From Myxococcales bacterium (lineage in GTDB: Bacteria; Myxococcota_A; Bradymonadia; UBA7976; UBA1532), in assembly GCA_020633555.1 (NCBI GenBank), contig JACKDL010000017.1, positions 1-64,000 of the forward strand: a stretch of 64,000 nucleotides of DNA, in the 5' to 3' direction. Below are positions 35,304 through 45,145 of this stretch, in pieces (positions within the stretch are counted from its first letter, which is position 1; the number at the start of each line of letters is the position of its first letter). Position numbers and translations under genes: made by a program. Under the pieces are notes generated by a model that had not been told where the DNA came from, made no database searches, and worked only from the letters and a program-made list of their open reading frames with translations.

Positions 35304-36854
35304 TCAGTAGTCCTCCATCCGCGGCACCACCTGCAGCCCCCGCAGCGCCTTCTCGAGCTGCGGGTTCTTGGGGTGCTTGTCCAGGGCGTCGATCAGCTTG
35401 TCCAGATCCACCTGCTGCTCCTGCGGCTTGGGCTCAGGCTGCTTCTGGTCCTTCTTCTCCTGATCGTTGTCCTTGTCGCCCTGGTCCTGCTTGTCCTTGT
35501 CCTTCTGGTCCTGGTCCTGGTCGCCCTGGTCCTTGTCCTTCTGGTCCTGTTCCTGGTCCTGCTGGTCCTGGTTCTGGTCCTTTCCACCGTCGCTGGGCGG
35601 CTGGACCTGCAGGGCGTAGTTGTTCTCCTCGTCGGTGGCCGCGGCCACCTCGATGAACCAGGTCTGGGTCTCGGGGGGCGGCTCGGGGGTGTCGTCCGCC
35701 GGCTGGCCCTTCTTGCCCTTGTCGTCCTTGGGCTCGGGCTTCTTCTCGAGCTGGGGGATGCCCAGGCCGATGCCGCCGGCGCTCTCGCGGCCCTCCACCA
35801 CCAGGGTGCCGTGCTGGTCGTACAGGGCGGCCCGCAGGGGCGCACGCTTCACGTCGTACGCGATGGTGGCCTGCATGGCCTCGGTCTTGGGCACCTCCAC
35901 CCGGTACCAGTCCGGGTCGCCGGGGCAGGCCTTCAGGCCCTTCTGGGGCTCCTTGACCTCCTTGGCGGCCTCGAGGCTGTCGTTCTCCTCCAGCTTGTCG
36001 TCCACCGGGCACGGCGGGACGATCTCCACCTCGACCCCGTACTTCACCTCGGCCCGGCCGGGGCCCTCCACCCGCACGTGCCACACGCCGCCGCGGCGCA
36101 CGCCGCCCACGGCCACCGCGGCCTTGCCGCCGGTCATGGGCGCCTGCTGGGTGGGCGCGTTGTCGGCGTCGCCGGGGCCGTACAGGGCCAGGCTGACCTC
36201 GCGGGTCTCCTCATCGGCGGTGTCGATCTCGCCGCTCAGCCGCACGTACAGCATGCCGTTCTGGGGCACATCCGGCAGGGTGAACCAGTCGGTGTTCCCC
36301 GGGCACAGCAGGCGCTCCTTGCCGTGCTTCTCCTCCCACGGCTTTGCGTCCTGGCGCGTGTCGTCGGGCTCGTGATCGTCCTCGCGGGCCGGGCAGGGCG
36401 GGTTGGCCTTGTACCAGGCCATCTCCAGGTTCCAGCGGGCGTCCTCGTCCGCCGGATCCAGCTCCAGCGCCTTGCGGAACTCCACCAGCGCGTCGGCCCA
36501 GTTCTCGCGCTTGGCGGCCACGAGCCCCCGCAGGAAGGCCACCCGCTGCCGCAGGGCGGGCCCATTCTCCAGGGGCTCACCGCGGGCCTCGGCCCCGGCC
36601 ACCAGCCGGTAGGCCTGGTCCAGCGCGCCGTTGGCGTCGTCCAGCTCGTCGCGCAGCAGGTGGGCCAGCCCGCGGGCCAGGTGCACCTCGGGGGCGTCGT
36701 CGGTCAGCTCGGCCAGGGCGTCCAGGGCGGTCTTGGCCTCGCCCTCGCGCAGGGCGCTCGCCGCGCGATCCACCTCGGCGCTCTGGCACTGGAAGGGCCC
36801 GTGGCCGGTCAAGAGCAGGAAGCTCAGGGCCGCAAAGGTCAGGCGGGTGCGCAT
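35304..36854 (-). CDS. batC: BatC-like TPR protein with two PPC-like domains and a D/Q/K-rich tail
   Basis: 516 aa, exported. TPR units at ~30-130 (KTALDALAELTDD, ADALVEFRKALELDP), then two beta domains like bacterial pre-peptidase C-terminal (PPC) modules: DHEPDDTRQDA...PGNTDWFTL and EENDSLEAAKE...PGDPDWYRV. After these comes an ~75-residue tract of Asp/Gln/Lys (DQNQDQQDQEQDQ and similar) and a helical end. BatC proteins normally have TPRs; the PPC insertions and acidic tail are unusual. ATG 36854 is one base from the BatB stop. Confidence 0.78.
   Translation of the reverse strand: MRTRLTFAALSFLLLTGHGPFQCQSAEVDRAASALREGEAKTALDALAELTDDAPEVHLARGLAHLLRDELDDANGALDQAYRLVAGAEARGEPLENGPALRQRVAFLRGLVAAKRENWADALVEFRKALELDPADEDARWNLEMAWYKANPPCPAREDDHEPDDTRQDAKPWEEKHGKERLLCPGNTDWFTLPDVPQNGMLYVRLSGEIDTADEETREVSLALYGPGDADNAPTQQAPMTGGKAAVAVGGVRRGGVWHVRVEGPGRAEVKYGVEVEIVPPCPVDDKLEENDSLEAAKEVKEPQKGLKACPGDPDWYRVEVPKTEAMQATIAYDVKRAPLRAALYDQHGTLVVEGRESAGGIGLGIPQLEKKPEPKDDKGKKGQPADDTPEPPPETQTWFIEVAAATDEENNYALQVQPPSDGGKDQNQDQQDQEQDQKDKDQGDQDQDQKDKDKQDQGDKDNDQEKKDQKQPEPKPQEQQVDLDKLIDALDKHPKNPQLEKALRGLQVVPRMEDY
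35410..35585 (-). repeat. coding low-complexity tract encoding D/Q/K repeats
   Basis: Short tandem units (tggtcctt/gtcctgg and variants on the plus strand) encode an acidic Asp-Gln-Lys tail. Slippage-prone. Confidence 0.8.
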
Positions 36855-36855
36855 G

Positions 36856-37929
36856 TCAGGCCGCCTCCTCGCGCCGCCGCCGGCGCGCCCGCTCGCCCAG
36901 CAACACCTCGATGAGCAGCAGCAGCACCGCCGGCAGGATGGCGTACTGGAACTTCTCGCCGAAGCGGTGCCGCAGGCTGCTCTCGATGGTGCTCTTCTGC
37001 AGGGTGTCCAGGGCGTTGGCCAGCGCCACCGCCATGCTCTCGCTGCCGTCGTGGTGGAGCACCCGCAGCGCCTCGACGTCCTGCGGATCCGCCAGATCGG
37101 CCAGCTCCTCCAGCAGATCCATGTTCAGCTTGCTGTAGATGGGCTTGCCCTCGGAGTCCCGCTGGTAGCCCGCGTGGCTGCCGTCGTCGTTCAGCACGGG
37201 GATGGGCTCGCCCAGCAGGGTGCCGATGGCCACGGCGTAGATCTTCACGCCGGCTTCGCTGGCCTTCTTCGCCGCCTCTTTCGCGGCCTCGCCCAGGTCC
37301 TTGTTGGCGTCCTCGCCGTCGGTGATCAGCAGCAGCACCCGGCTGCGGCTGGCCTTCTCGCCGCGGTCCTCGCTGCCGGTGAGCAGCTTGGTGCCCAGCT
37401 CGATGGCCATGGCCAGGTTGGTGCCGCCCACGGGCATCTGCCGCGGATCCAGGCTGTCCAGGTACAGGCGGATGGCGCTCTTGTCGGCGGTGAGCGGGCT
37501 CTGGATCCAGGCCACGCCGGCGAAGGGCACCAGCGCCATGCGGTGGCCCTGCAGGGTCGAGAGCATGGTCTCCAGTTCGCTGCGGGCGGCGTCGAGCCGA
37601 CTGGGCTGCACGTCGCGGGCGAGCATGCTCTTGCTGATGTCGAAGGCGATGGCGATGTCGATGCCCGTGCGCCGCAGCGGCTCGGGCCGGCGGCCGTGCT
37701 GCGGGCGCAGGGCGGCGGCCACCAGCAGGCTCAGCCCCAGCACCATCAGGAGCTGCTTGAACAGGCGCCGCTCCATGCTCACCGACGCCACGAGCTGCCG
37801 GATCAGGCCCGACGCGCCCGCCTTGTCGATGAGCCGCCGCCGCATGTGGTGGCCCCAGGCGAACAGCCCGATGGCCAGCACGGGCAGGGCCACCATCCAG
37901 ACCCACTCCCCATGGCCCCAGCGCATCAT
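36856..37929 (-). CDS. batB: BatB-like vWA membrane protein
   Basis: 357 aa. N-terminal membrane segments (VWMVALPVLAIGLFAWG and LLMVLGLSLLVAAAL), then a vWA domain with MIDAS motif DISKS (FDISKSM), GGTNLAMAI (Thr) and LLLITDGEDANK (Asp). A C-terminal helix (FQYAILPAVLLLLIEVLLG) re-enters the membrane. Overlaps BatA by four bases. The MIDAS looks complete, so metal-dependent ligand binding is likely. Confidence 0.92.
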   Translation of the reverse strand: MMRWGHGEWVWMVALPVLAIGLFAWGHHMRRRLIDKAGASGLIRQLVASVSMERRLFKQLLMVLGLSLLVAAALRPQHGRRPEPLRRTGIDIAIAFDISKSMLARDVQPSRLDAARSELETMLSTLQGHRMALVPFAGVAWIQSPLTADKSAIRLYLDSLDPRQMPVGGTNLAMAIELGTKLLTGSEDRGEKASRSRVLLLITDGEDANKDLGEAAKEAAKKASEAGVKIYAVAIGTLLGEPIPVLNDDGSHAGYQRDSEGKPIYSKLNMDLLEELADLADPQDVEALRVLHHDGSESMAVALANALDTLQKSTIESSLRHRFGEKFQYAILPAVLLLLIEVLLGERARRRRREEAA

Positions 37930-38984
37930 GGGAACCTCCGCAGCACGGTCTGCGAGAGCAGGATCTCCAGGAACAGCAGGGCCAGGGCGGGCAGCAGGAA
38001 CCAGGGGAACAGCTCGGTGCGCTCGGCGGCGGCGTAGTCCACCAGCCGCGACTTCTCGAACTGATCCAGGATGTCGCGCAGGTCCTCGCTCAGCCCCTTC
38101 TTGTCGGTGCTGCGGTAGAAGCGCCCGCCCGTCTCGTCGGCGATCTGCTTGAGCAGCGCCGGGTTCACCGGGTTGTCGACCTTCTTGTAGATCCGCTGCC
38201 CCGTGAAGGCGTCGATGATGTCGGTGGGCTGCCGGCTCTGGTCTTCGGTGCCCACCAGGATGGGGAACACCGTGATGCCGCGCTTGCCAGCCTCCTGGGC
38301 CATCTCCACCGGGCTGATGTTGCTGCCGTTGTCCTCGCCGTCGGTGATCAGGATCACCAGCCGGGTCTTGGCCTCGCTGTCGCGCAGCCGCGCCACCGAC
38401 ATGGCCAGGGCGTTGCCGATGACGGTGGCGCCGCCGTCGATGTCGCCCAGGCGCATGGCGTCGAGCATGCGGATCATGACCCCGTAGTCCAGGGTCAGCG
38501 GGAACTGGAGGAAGGCCTCCTTGCCGAAGACCACCAGGCCCACCCGGTCGTACTTGCGGCTCTTGATGAACTCCCGCAGCACGTCCACGGCGATGGTGAA
38601 GCGATCGGGCGGATCCTTGCCCTGGTTCTGCAGGGCCACCAGGTCTTCGTCGCTGATGTCCACGCTGGCCATCGAGCCCGACAGATCCAGGGCCACCACG
38701 ATGTCGATGCCCTCGACCTCGGCGGTCTCCTCCTCGGGGAGCTGGGGCCGCGACAGGGCCACCAGCGCCAGGGGGATGGCCACGGTGCGCAGGGCCAGGG
38801 GCGCGTTGACGAAGCGGGCCTTCCAGCCGCGCTTCACGCCGTCGAGCCGGTGGCGGGCGGGGAAGCGCATGGCGGCGGTCTTCACCCGGCGCGTGCGCCA
38901 GGCCTGCACCAGCACCGCAAGGCTCACGGCGGCCAGGATCCAGAAGGCCACGTGGGCCCAGGTGGGGTAGTCGGGCCAGATCAT
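37926..38984 (-). CDS. batA: BatA-like vWA membrane protein
   Basis: 352 aa with the same plan as the next gene: membrane segment (HVAFWILAAVSLAVLVQAW), vWA domain with MIDAS DLSGS, GGATVIGNALAM and LVILITDGEDNGSN, and a C-terminal hydrophobic helix. It pairs with BatB. ATG/TGA overlap with the upstream gene (four bases). Both MIDAS sites intact. Confidence 0.93.
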   Translation of the reverse strand: MIWPDYPTWAHVAFWILAAVSLAVLVQAWRTRRVKTAAMRFPARHRLDGVKRGWKARFVNAPLALRTVAIPLALVALSRPQLPEEETAEVEGIDIVVALDLSGSMASVDISDEDLVALQNQGKDPPDRFTIAVDVLREFIKSRKYDRVGLVVFGKEAFLQFPLTLDYGVMIRMLDAMRLGDIDGGATVIGNALAMSVARLRDSEAKTRLVILITDGEDNGSNISPVEMAQEAGKRGITVFPILVGTEDQSRQPTDIIDAFTGQRIYKKVDNPVNPALLKQIADETGGRFYRSTDKKGLSEDLRDILDQFEKSRLVDYAAAERTELFPWFLLPALALLFLEILLSQTVLRRFP

Positions 38985-40021
38985 GCGCCGCCCTCCGGCG
39001 CCGGCGCGGCCGCAGGGGCCACGTCGGCGGCGCGGGTCAGCTCGATGAGCCCCCGGGCCATGCGCAGCACGGTGTCGCCGCCGTCATCTGCGGGCGCGAA
39101 GTCGGCGAACTTCACCAGGTCCGTTTCTTCCAGGAACTCGCGCACGGCCACGCCCGCCTCGACGCTCAGCACCTCGGTCTGCAGCGCCGCGCGGATCTGC
39201 TCGGTGGTCATCTCGAGCGCGTCGAAGCCGTAGCGCCGGCCCATGTAGTCGCGGACGATCTCCGACAGCCGGAAGTAGTACTGCTTGGCCTGCCCCTGGC
39301 TGAACAGGTCCTCGCCCTGCAGCCGCTCGATGCGCTCGTAGGCGATGACATGGGCCGGCCGCGGATCCTCGAAGGGGCCCTCGTCCACCTCGCGGCCGGC
39401 CAGCCAGCGCTTGATGGCGACGCCGACGCCCACGCCCACCAGCAGGGCGCCCAGCACGATCAGGCCGATGATGAGCGGCCAGTTGGTGACCACGAAGGGC
39501 AGGGGGCCATGGCGGCTGAAAAAGCCCTCGGCGTCGCCCTCGGGGGGCTTGGCGAAGGTGCGAAAGTCCGGCTCGGCCTGGCCGGCCAGCATGCTCTTCA
39601 CCGGCACCCGGATGGCCGGCACGTCCACCCGGCCCTCGTAGCCGCCCGTCTCCTGCCACACCACCTGGAAGCCGCGGATCTTCACGTCCTTCAGGCCGAA
39701 GGGCTTCAGCACCAGCTCGCGGGTGCTGCGCAGGCCGCCGCCGGGAGCGGGCTCGGCCGGGGTGGGCTCGCCCTTGCGGGCCGCGCCGCTGGGGGCCACC
39801 ACCTTCACGGTCACGTCGGCGCGGTGGTCGATGACCAGGGTGCAGGTGAGCGCGTCGCCCACCCGCACGGGCTGGGGCGCGCAGGTCATCTCCACCTTTG
39901 GCGGGGGCCCGCTGGGCTCCAGGGGCTTCGCGGCCTCGGGCGCGCCACCGTCGGCGGCGGCCGCGGCCACCCCCGCGTCCGGCGCCCACAGCGCCGCGAT
40001 GAGCAACAGCGCCGTCATCAC
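38981..40021 (-). CDS. DUF4381-/BatD-like membrane protein of the Bat operon
   Basis: 346 aa. Signal peptide, a beta-rich domain (VEMTCAPQPVRVGDALTCTL, VKDVKIRGF-like strand), a membrane helix (VVTNWPLIIGLIVLGALLVGV) near 190-210 and a cytosolic tail with QAKQYYFRLSEIVRDYMGRRYG. This last segment is the conserved part of DUF4381-type proteins that sit between DUF58 and Bat genes. Overlaps both neighbours by four bases. Confidence 0.78.
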   Translation of the reverse strand: MMTALLLIAALWAPDAGVAAAAADGGAPEAAKPLEPSGPPPKVEMTCAPQPVRVGDALTCTLVIDHRADVTVKVVAPSGAARKGEPTPAEPAPGGGLRSTRELVLKPFGLKDVKIRGFQVVWQETGGYEGRVDVPAIRVPVKSMLAGQAEPDFRTFAKPPEGDAEGFFSRHGPLPFVVTNWPLIIGLIVLGALLVGVGVGVAIKRWLAGREVDEGPFEDPRPAHVIAYERIERLQGEDLFSQGQAKQYYFRLSEIVRDYMGRRYGFDALEMTTEQIRAALQTEVLSVEAGVAVREFLEETDLVKFADFAPADDGGDTVLRMARGLIELTRAADVAPAAAPAPEGGA

Positions 40022-40901
40022 AGCCGCCTCGCCCGGATGCGGAAGTAGTTCACCAGGGGCGCCGCGTAGTCCTTGGCGTCGGTGCGCACCTCGATGGGGC
40101 TCACGCCGTACCGCTTCAGGTCGCCCTCGCGCGCCGCTTTGCGCTCGGCCTGGGTGGCGTTGAAGGCCTGCCGCACCCCGAAGGATCCGGCGTCGATGAC
40201 CCCCAGCGCCCCCGTCTCGGCGTCCTCCAGCACCAGCAGGCCCAGGTCGGGCAGGGCCTCCTCGGCGGGATCCACCACGGTCATGGGGATCAGGTCGTGG
40301 CGCCGGGCGGTGACGTGCAAGGCCCGCTCGTAGCCGTCGTCCAGGAAGTCGCTGATGAGGAACACCACCGCCTTGCGCTTGGCCACCCGGCCGATGAACT
40401 CCAGGGCCTCGCGCAGGTTGGTGCCCGCGCCCACCGGGTCGAAGGCCAGGATCTCGTCGATGATGCGCAGGACGTGCTTGCGGCCCTTCTTGGGCGGCAC
40501 GTAGCGCTCCACCGTGTCGGTGAAGGCCACCAGGCCCACCCGGTCGCCGTTCTTGATGGCCGAGAAGGCCATCATGGCCGCCAGCCGCGCCGCCACCCGG
40601 CGCTTCTCGTCGCCGGCGGTGCCGAAGGCCATCGACCCGCTCATGTCCACGGCGATGAGCACGGTCAGCTCGCGCTCCTCGACGAAGGTCTTCACATGCG
40701 GATCGCCGGTGCGCGCGGTGACGTTCCAGTCGATGGCGCGCGGATCATCGCCCGGGGCGTAGGCGCGCACCTCGTCGAAGGACATGCCGCGGCCCTTGAA
40801 CACCGAGTGGTACTGCCCGGCCATCTGCTGGTTCACCAGCCGCCGGGTCACGATCTCGATGCGCCGGATCTCCGCGAGCAACTCTCGGGAGAGGCCGGCC
40901 A

Positions 40902-40902
<1 letters not shown>
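40018..40902 (-). CDS. DUF58 protein
   Basis: 294 aa, soluble. AGQYHSVFKGRGMSFDEVR and YAPGDDPRAIDWNVTARTG are the DUF58 core, followed by a vWA-like fold with VAVDMSGSM (MIDAS). DUF58 proteins are standard partners of MoxR ATPases in substrate-maturation systems. It starts one base into the moxR stop (TGATG). Confidence 0.94.
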
Positions 40903-41894
<992 letters not shown>

Positions 41895-41927
41895 TTCCCT
41901 GACCCCCTGTGCGCGCGAGAGGCGGCC

Positions 41928-41955
41928 ACCATAAGCCGCTGACGCGGGCTGTCAA
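41928..41955 (-). promoter_or_regulatory. candidate promoter for the moxR/bat operon
   Basis: On the minus strand TTGACA (41955-41950) and TATGGT (41933-41928), 16 bases apart, lie ~34 bases before the moxR GTG. The -35 is a perfect consensus and the position is right. Confidence 0.55.
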
Positions 41956-41995
41956 CGGGGGGAAGCGCGCAGCTATTCCCGGCCCGGGGGCGGGC

Positions 41996-42598
41996 TCACT
42001 TGCAGGCGTTGTGGCCCTTCTCGAAGAACATGTAGGTCTGGCCATCCACCGTCGCGCTCTGGAGGGTGTACTTGCCCTTCAGCTTGGCGGTCATCTTGCC
42101 CAGCCCCTGCTTCTTCGCCTGCTTGGCCTTCTTGATGATCTTCTTGCAGGTCTTGCCGTTGTCGAAGCCCTCGGCGAGCTTGATGGAGCCCACCACGACG
42201 CCGGCGGCCACGGCGCCGCCCCCCAGGATGGCGGCGCTGCCCACGGGGGCGGTCCCCAACAGCGCCGGGACGATGAAGCCAGCGCCGACCACCTCGGCCC
42301 CGGCGGCTGCGCCCAGGACGGCGCCGCCGCCCGCCACCGCGGCCTTCGTGTAGTCCTTCTTCTTCTTGTTCGACATGCCCAGGAAGACGCGGCACTTCTT
42401 GCTCACGCACTTCACCGTCTTGGTCTTGTCGGCGCCGATCCCTTTGACGTCAAAGGGGATCTCCATCAGGCCGTCGCTGCTGTCGTAGCTGCAGGCCAGC
42501 AGGCGCTCGTCGGTGCAGTTCTTGATCTTCACCTCGCCGGCGATTGCCGGGGCGACGGGGAGGAGCAGAGCGGCGAGGGTCAGCAGGGTGCGCTTCAT
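41996..42598 (-). CDS. secreted protein with Gly-rich hydrophobic middle, unknown
   Basis: 200 aa. Signal peptide (TLLTLAALLLPVAPAIAGE), a short domain with four Cys (KNCTDERLLACSYD, VKCVSKKCRVF), a Gly/Ala-rich hydrophobic middle (AAVAGGGAVLGAAAGAEVVGAG) that could span or insert into a membrane, and a very Lys-rich C-terminus (KKIIKKAKQAKKQ). Function not recognised; the Gly-zipper-like middle is typical of small envelope proteins. ATG 42598 has CTGGAG upstream. Confidence 0.72.
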   Translation of the reverse strand: MKRTLLTLAALLLPVAPAIAGEVKIKNCTDERLLACSYDSSDGLMEIPFDVKGIGADKTKTVKCVSKKCRVFLGMSNKKKKDYTKAAVAGGGAVLGAAAGAEVVGAGFIVPALLGTAPVGSAAILGGGAVAAGVVVGSIKLAEGFDNGKTCKKIIKKAKQAKKQGLGKMTAKLKGKYTLQSATVDGQTYMFFEKGHNACK

Positions 42599-42774
42599 GG
42601 AGGTCTCCAGTCGGTTGCGGGCGGGTGCTGGTGGGGAGCGCGACAGACGGCGAATGAGTCCGCAGAGAAGAGTCGTGCGGACGCGCCGGCCCGGACGTGG
42701 CTCGTCTCGTGGGCCTGGGCCCGGCGCGCTGATCCGAGCGCGGGCCTTGCCAGCCGGGGCCTGGGCGGGCGCCC

Positions 42775-42803
42775 TTGACGCAGCCCTGGCCGGGCCCCAC
42801 CAT
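42775..42803 (+). promoter_or_regulatory. weak candidate promoter for the DUF1844/HtrA genes
   Basis: TTGACG (42775-42780) and CACCAT (42798-42803), spacer 17. The -10 is poor; position before the 66-aa gene is right. Confidence 0.3.
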
Positions 42804-42835
42804 TCCGCGCGACGTTGCACGAAGAGGTGGATCCC

Positions 42836-43036
42836 ATGGAGATGACCGACGAGATGCGCTTCGACACCCGCTTGATCGAGCGCCACATGTCCCGCGGGCG
42901 GCTCACTCAGGCCGAGCTGGAGCAGCACCTGAAGGGGCTGAAGGACCAGGCCGACCGGGCCCAGTCGATGGCCATCCAGATCACCCATGTGGGGGTCTCG
43001 ACGGTGAACGCCCGGCCCACGGGCGAGCACGAGTAG
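42836..43036 (+). CDS. small protein before DUF1844, unknown
   Basis: 66 aa, starting MEMTDEMRFD; ATG 42836 follows AGAGGTGG. Residues ~10-50 form one amphipathic helix region (IERHMSRGRLTQAELEQHLKGL). Not recognised. The gene is 17 bases before the DUF1844 gene and likely in its operon; a TTG seven codons upstream is an alternative start. Confidence 0.65.
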   Translation: MEMTDEMRFDTRLIERHMSRGRLTQAELEQHLKGLKDQADRAQSMAIQITHVGVSTVNARPTGEHE

Positions 43037-43053
43037 GCCTCGCGGAGGGCACG

Positions 43054-43389
43054 GTGAGCGAGAAGCGCGTGTTTCGGGCGGGCATGGATGGGGCGGCCGA
43101 GGTGGATCACACCGAGGAGGCGCCCGAGCCCGATCCCCGCACCCGGACCCTGCAGGCCATGTCCTTCTCGACCCACATCATGTCCCTGAACACCATGGCG
43201 CTCATGCACCTGGGCGCCATCGACGGGGGACCTGAGCTTCCGGTGGATCTCGAGGCCGCGCAGCACCTGATCGACACCCTGATCATGTTGCGCGAGAAGA
43301 CGCAGGGCAACCTGGAGCCGGCCGAGGAGAAGTTCCTCGACTCGGTGCTGTACGACCTGCGGATGAAGTTCGTGCAGGCGAAGAGGTGA
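43054..43389 (+). CDS. DUF1844 family protein
   Basis: 111 aa. MSFSTHIMSLNTMALMHLGAI followed by DLEAAQHLIDTLIMLREKTQGNL and FLDSVLYDLRMKFV is the complete DUF1844 signature. The function of the family is unknown. GTG 43054 has GGAGG upstream and removes the long upstream extension. It overlaps the HtrA-like gene by four bases. Confidence 0.93.
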   Translation: MSEKRVFRAGMDGAAEVDHTEEAPEPDPRTRTLQAMSFSTHIMSLNTMALMHLGAIDGGPELPVDLEAAQHLIDTLIMLREKTQGNLEPAEEKFLDSVLYDLRMKFVQAKR

Positions 43390-44585
43390 GTCCCTCGGCC
43401 CGGTTCCCAGGCCTGGCCTTGCTGGCCTGCCTGGGCTGTGCCGAGGCGGGCGTCGCCCCGTCTGCACCGGGCCCGGCCCCTGCGACCGCCGCGGCCTCTG
43501 CCCCGTCGGCCGCTTCGTCCGCCCCCCGCGACGCCAAGCCCGCCGCCCGGCAGGGTGGTGCCGTGGCGTTCGACGCCGGCAAGGCCGGCCCGGGCCCCGC
43601 GGCCCCGCCTCCGCCGAAACCCCAAGGCACCTACGCGTTGCCCCCGGCGGCGGTCCCGGCCAGCGCGGCCTACGTGGGCGGCCCCGACTTCGCGGCGGTC
43701 TTCGCGCGGGTGAGCCCCTCGGTGGTGGGCGTCGCCGCTGGCCGACGCAAGCGGGGCCAGTTCCAGGTCCAGCGCACCGGCACCGGACTGGTATGGGATG
43801 CGGCCGGGCACATCCTGACAAACGATCACCTGGTGGCCGACGCCGACGAGATCCGGGTGCGGCTCATCACCGGCAAGGTGCTCGCCGCCCGGGTCTTGGC
43901 CGGGGACGGCCCCATGGACCTCGCGCTGCTGGCCGCCGACGGGCCCGTCCCGCCGCCGGTGCCCCGGGCGCGGGCCGACGCGCTCCGGCCCGGGGAGTGG
44001 GTGGCGGCCATCGGCAACCCGTTTGGGTTGCAACACAGCATCACCGTGGGCGTGGTCAGCGCGGTGGGCCGGCGCCGGCTGCCCGGTGGAGGGCCGCGTT
44101 TCGGCTCCTTCATCCAGGCTGACGTGGCCGTGAACCCGGGCAACTCCGGGGGGCCGCTGGTGGACGCCCGCGGGCAGACCGTGGGGCTCAACACTGCGAT
44201 GGTGGGCGACGCCCAGGGGTTGGCTTTCGCCATCCCCATCGAACAGGCCGACGTGGTGGTGGGGCGGCTGCTCAGCCACGGGCGCTTCGAGCGCGGCTAC
44301 GGCGGGCTGGTGCCGCGGCCGGTGACCGATCGTCAGGCCGCCGACGCCGGGCTCGACGCACGGCAGGGGGCCCGGATCAGCAAGCTCGTAGAGGACGGCC
44401 CCGGGGCCCAGGCAGGCCTGGTGCCGGGCGACATCATCCTGCGGTTCAACGGTGAGGCCGTGGAGCAAGCCGACGAGCTGCCCTGGCTGATCGCGTCGAC
44501 GGCGCCCGGCACCGCGGTGCCCGTGCACGTGGCACGGGGCACGGCCCGGCTGGACCTCACGCTGAAGGTGTCAGCCGCCCGCTGA
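43386..44585 (+). CDS. HtrA/DegP-like trypsin-fold serine protease with PDZ domain, lipoprotein
   Basis: 399 aa. The signal ends in a lipobox (LACLGC), followed by an Ala/Pro-rich linker. The protease domain has the triad H148 (TNDHLV), D178 (MDLALLA) and S254 (NPGNSGGPL). A C-terminal PDZ domain (~300-395) contains VEDGPGAQAGLVPGDIILRFNG. It would act in the periplasm on unfolded proteins. The GTG overlaps the DUF1844 stop. Confidence 0.93.
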   Translation: MSPSARFPGLALLACLGCAEAGVAPSAPGPAPATAAASAPSAASSAPRDAKPAARQGGAVAFDAGKAGPGPAAPPPPKPQGTYALPPAAVPASAAYVGGPDFAAVFARVSPSVVGVAAGRRKRGQFQVQRTGTGLVWDAAGHILTNDHLVADADEIRVRLITGKVLAARVLAGDGPMDLALLAADGPVPPPVPRARADALRPGEWVAAIGNPFGLQHSITVGVVSAVGRRRLPGGGPRFGSFIQADVAVNPGNSGGPLVDARGQTVGLNTAMVGDAQGLAFAIPIEQADVVVGRLLSHGRFERGYGGLVPRPVTDRQAADAGLDARQGARISKLVEDGPGAQAGLVPGDIILRFNGEAVEQADELPWLIASTAPGTAVPVHVARGTARLDLTLKVSAAR

Positions 44586-44644
44586 GAGACGGCCACGGGC
44601 GGCCCGTCCCCCAACAGGCTGCAAAGGCAGACGCCAGAAAGACG

Positions 44645-44678
44645 AACGGCGCGGCCTCCGGGGGAGGACCGCGCCGTT
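44645..44678 (-). terminator. strong hairpin between htrA-like and hup, probable hup terminator
   Basis: AACGGCGCGGCCTCC pairs with GGAGG-A-CCGCGCCGTT (about 15 bp with one bulge, GGG loop). Reading the minus strand it is followed by TTCGTCTTTC, a weak T-rich run, so it best fits termination of hup; it may also stop the htrA-like transcript. Confidence 0.65.
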
Positions 44679-44716
44679 GCGCTCGGTCGGTGGGGCCTGC
44701 GGGCCCCGGGACCGGT

Positions 44717-44992
44717 TCAGCCGTTGACGGCGTCCTTCAGGGCGGCGCCGGGCTTGAACTTGGGCAGCTTCTTGGCGGCGATCTCCACCGCCTCGCCGGT
44801 GGCCGGGTTGCGGCCGGTGCGCGCAGCGCGGTCCTGCACCAGGAAGTTGCCGAAGCCCACCAGGCTGACCTTGTCGCCCTTGGCGAGGGCAGCGGTGATG
44901 GCGTCGATGACAGCGTCGACGGCGCGGCCGCTGTCGGCCTTGCTCAGGCCCGAAGCGTCGGCAACAGCGGAGATCAGCTCACTCTTGTTCAT
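44717..44992 (-). CDS. hup: HU-family DNA-binding protein
   Basis: 91 aa, normal HU length. MNKSELISAVADASGLSK at the N-terminus and the beta-arm GNFLVQDRAARTGRNPATGE (with the conserved RTGRNP) identify HU/IHF. It bends and compacts DNA. ATG 44992 is preceded by GGAGGGG on the minus strand. IHF subunits are an alternative, but the arm sequence favours HU. Confidence 0.95.
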   Translation of the reverse strand: MNKSELISAVADASGLSKADSGRAVDAVIDAITAALAKGDKVSLVGFGNFLVQDRAARTGRNPATGEAVEIAAKKLPKFKPGAALKDAVNG

Positions 44993-45021
44993 GTTCTTTC
45001 CCCTCCAGAGGTGGTGCCCGC

Positions 45022-45051
45022 ACGTTTGAACGTTCTGCGGGCCGCTGTCAA
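45022..45051 (-). promoter_or_regulatory. hup promoter region with dyad
   Basis: On the minus strand TTGACA (45051-45046) is followed by a TTCAAA-like -10 (45030-45025). An inverted repeat ACGTT-TG-AACGT (45022-45033) covers the -10, so it could be an operator. The spacer is 15 bases, shorter than ideal. Confidence 0.45.
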
Positions 45052-45145
45052 CGGGTCAGCAGGCGGAAAATCAACGTTCGCGGCCCTTCGCGGCGTTTTT
45101 GGGGTCGGGCTCGCACCCCGCGTCGGGCCATGGCACCCTCACGGC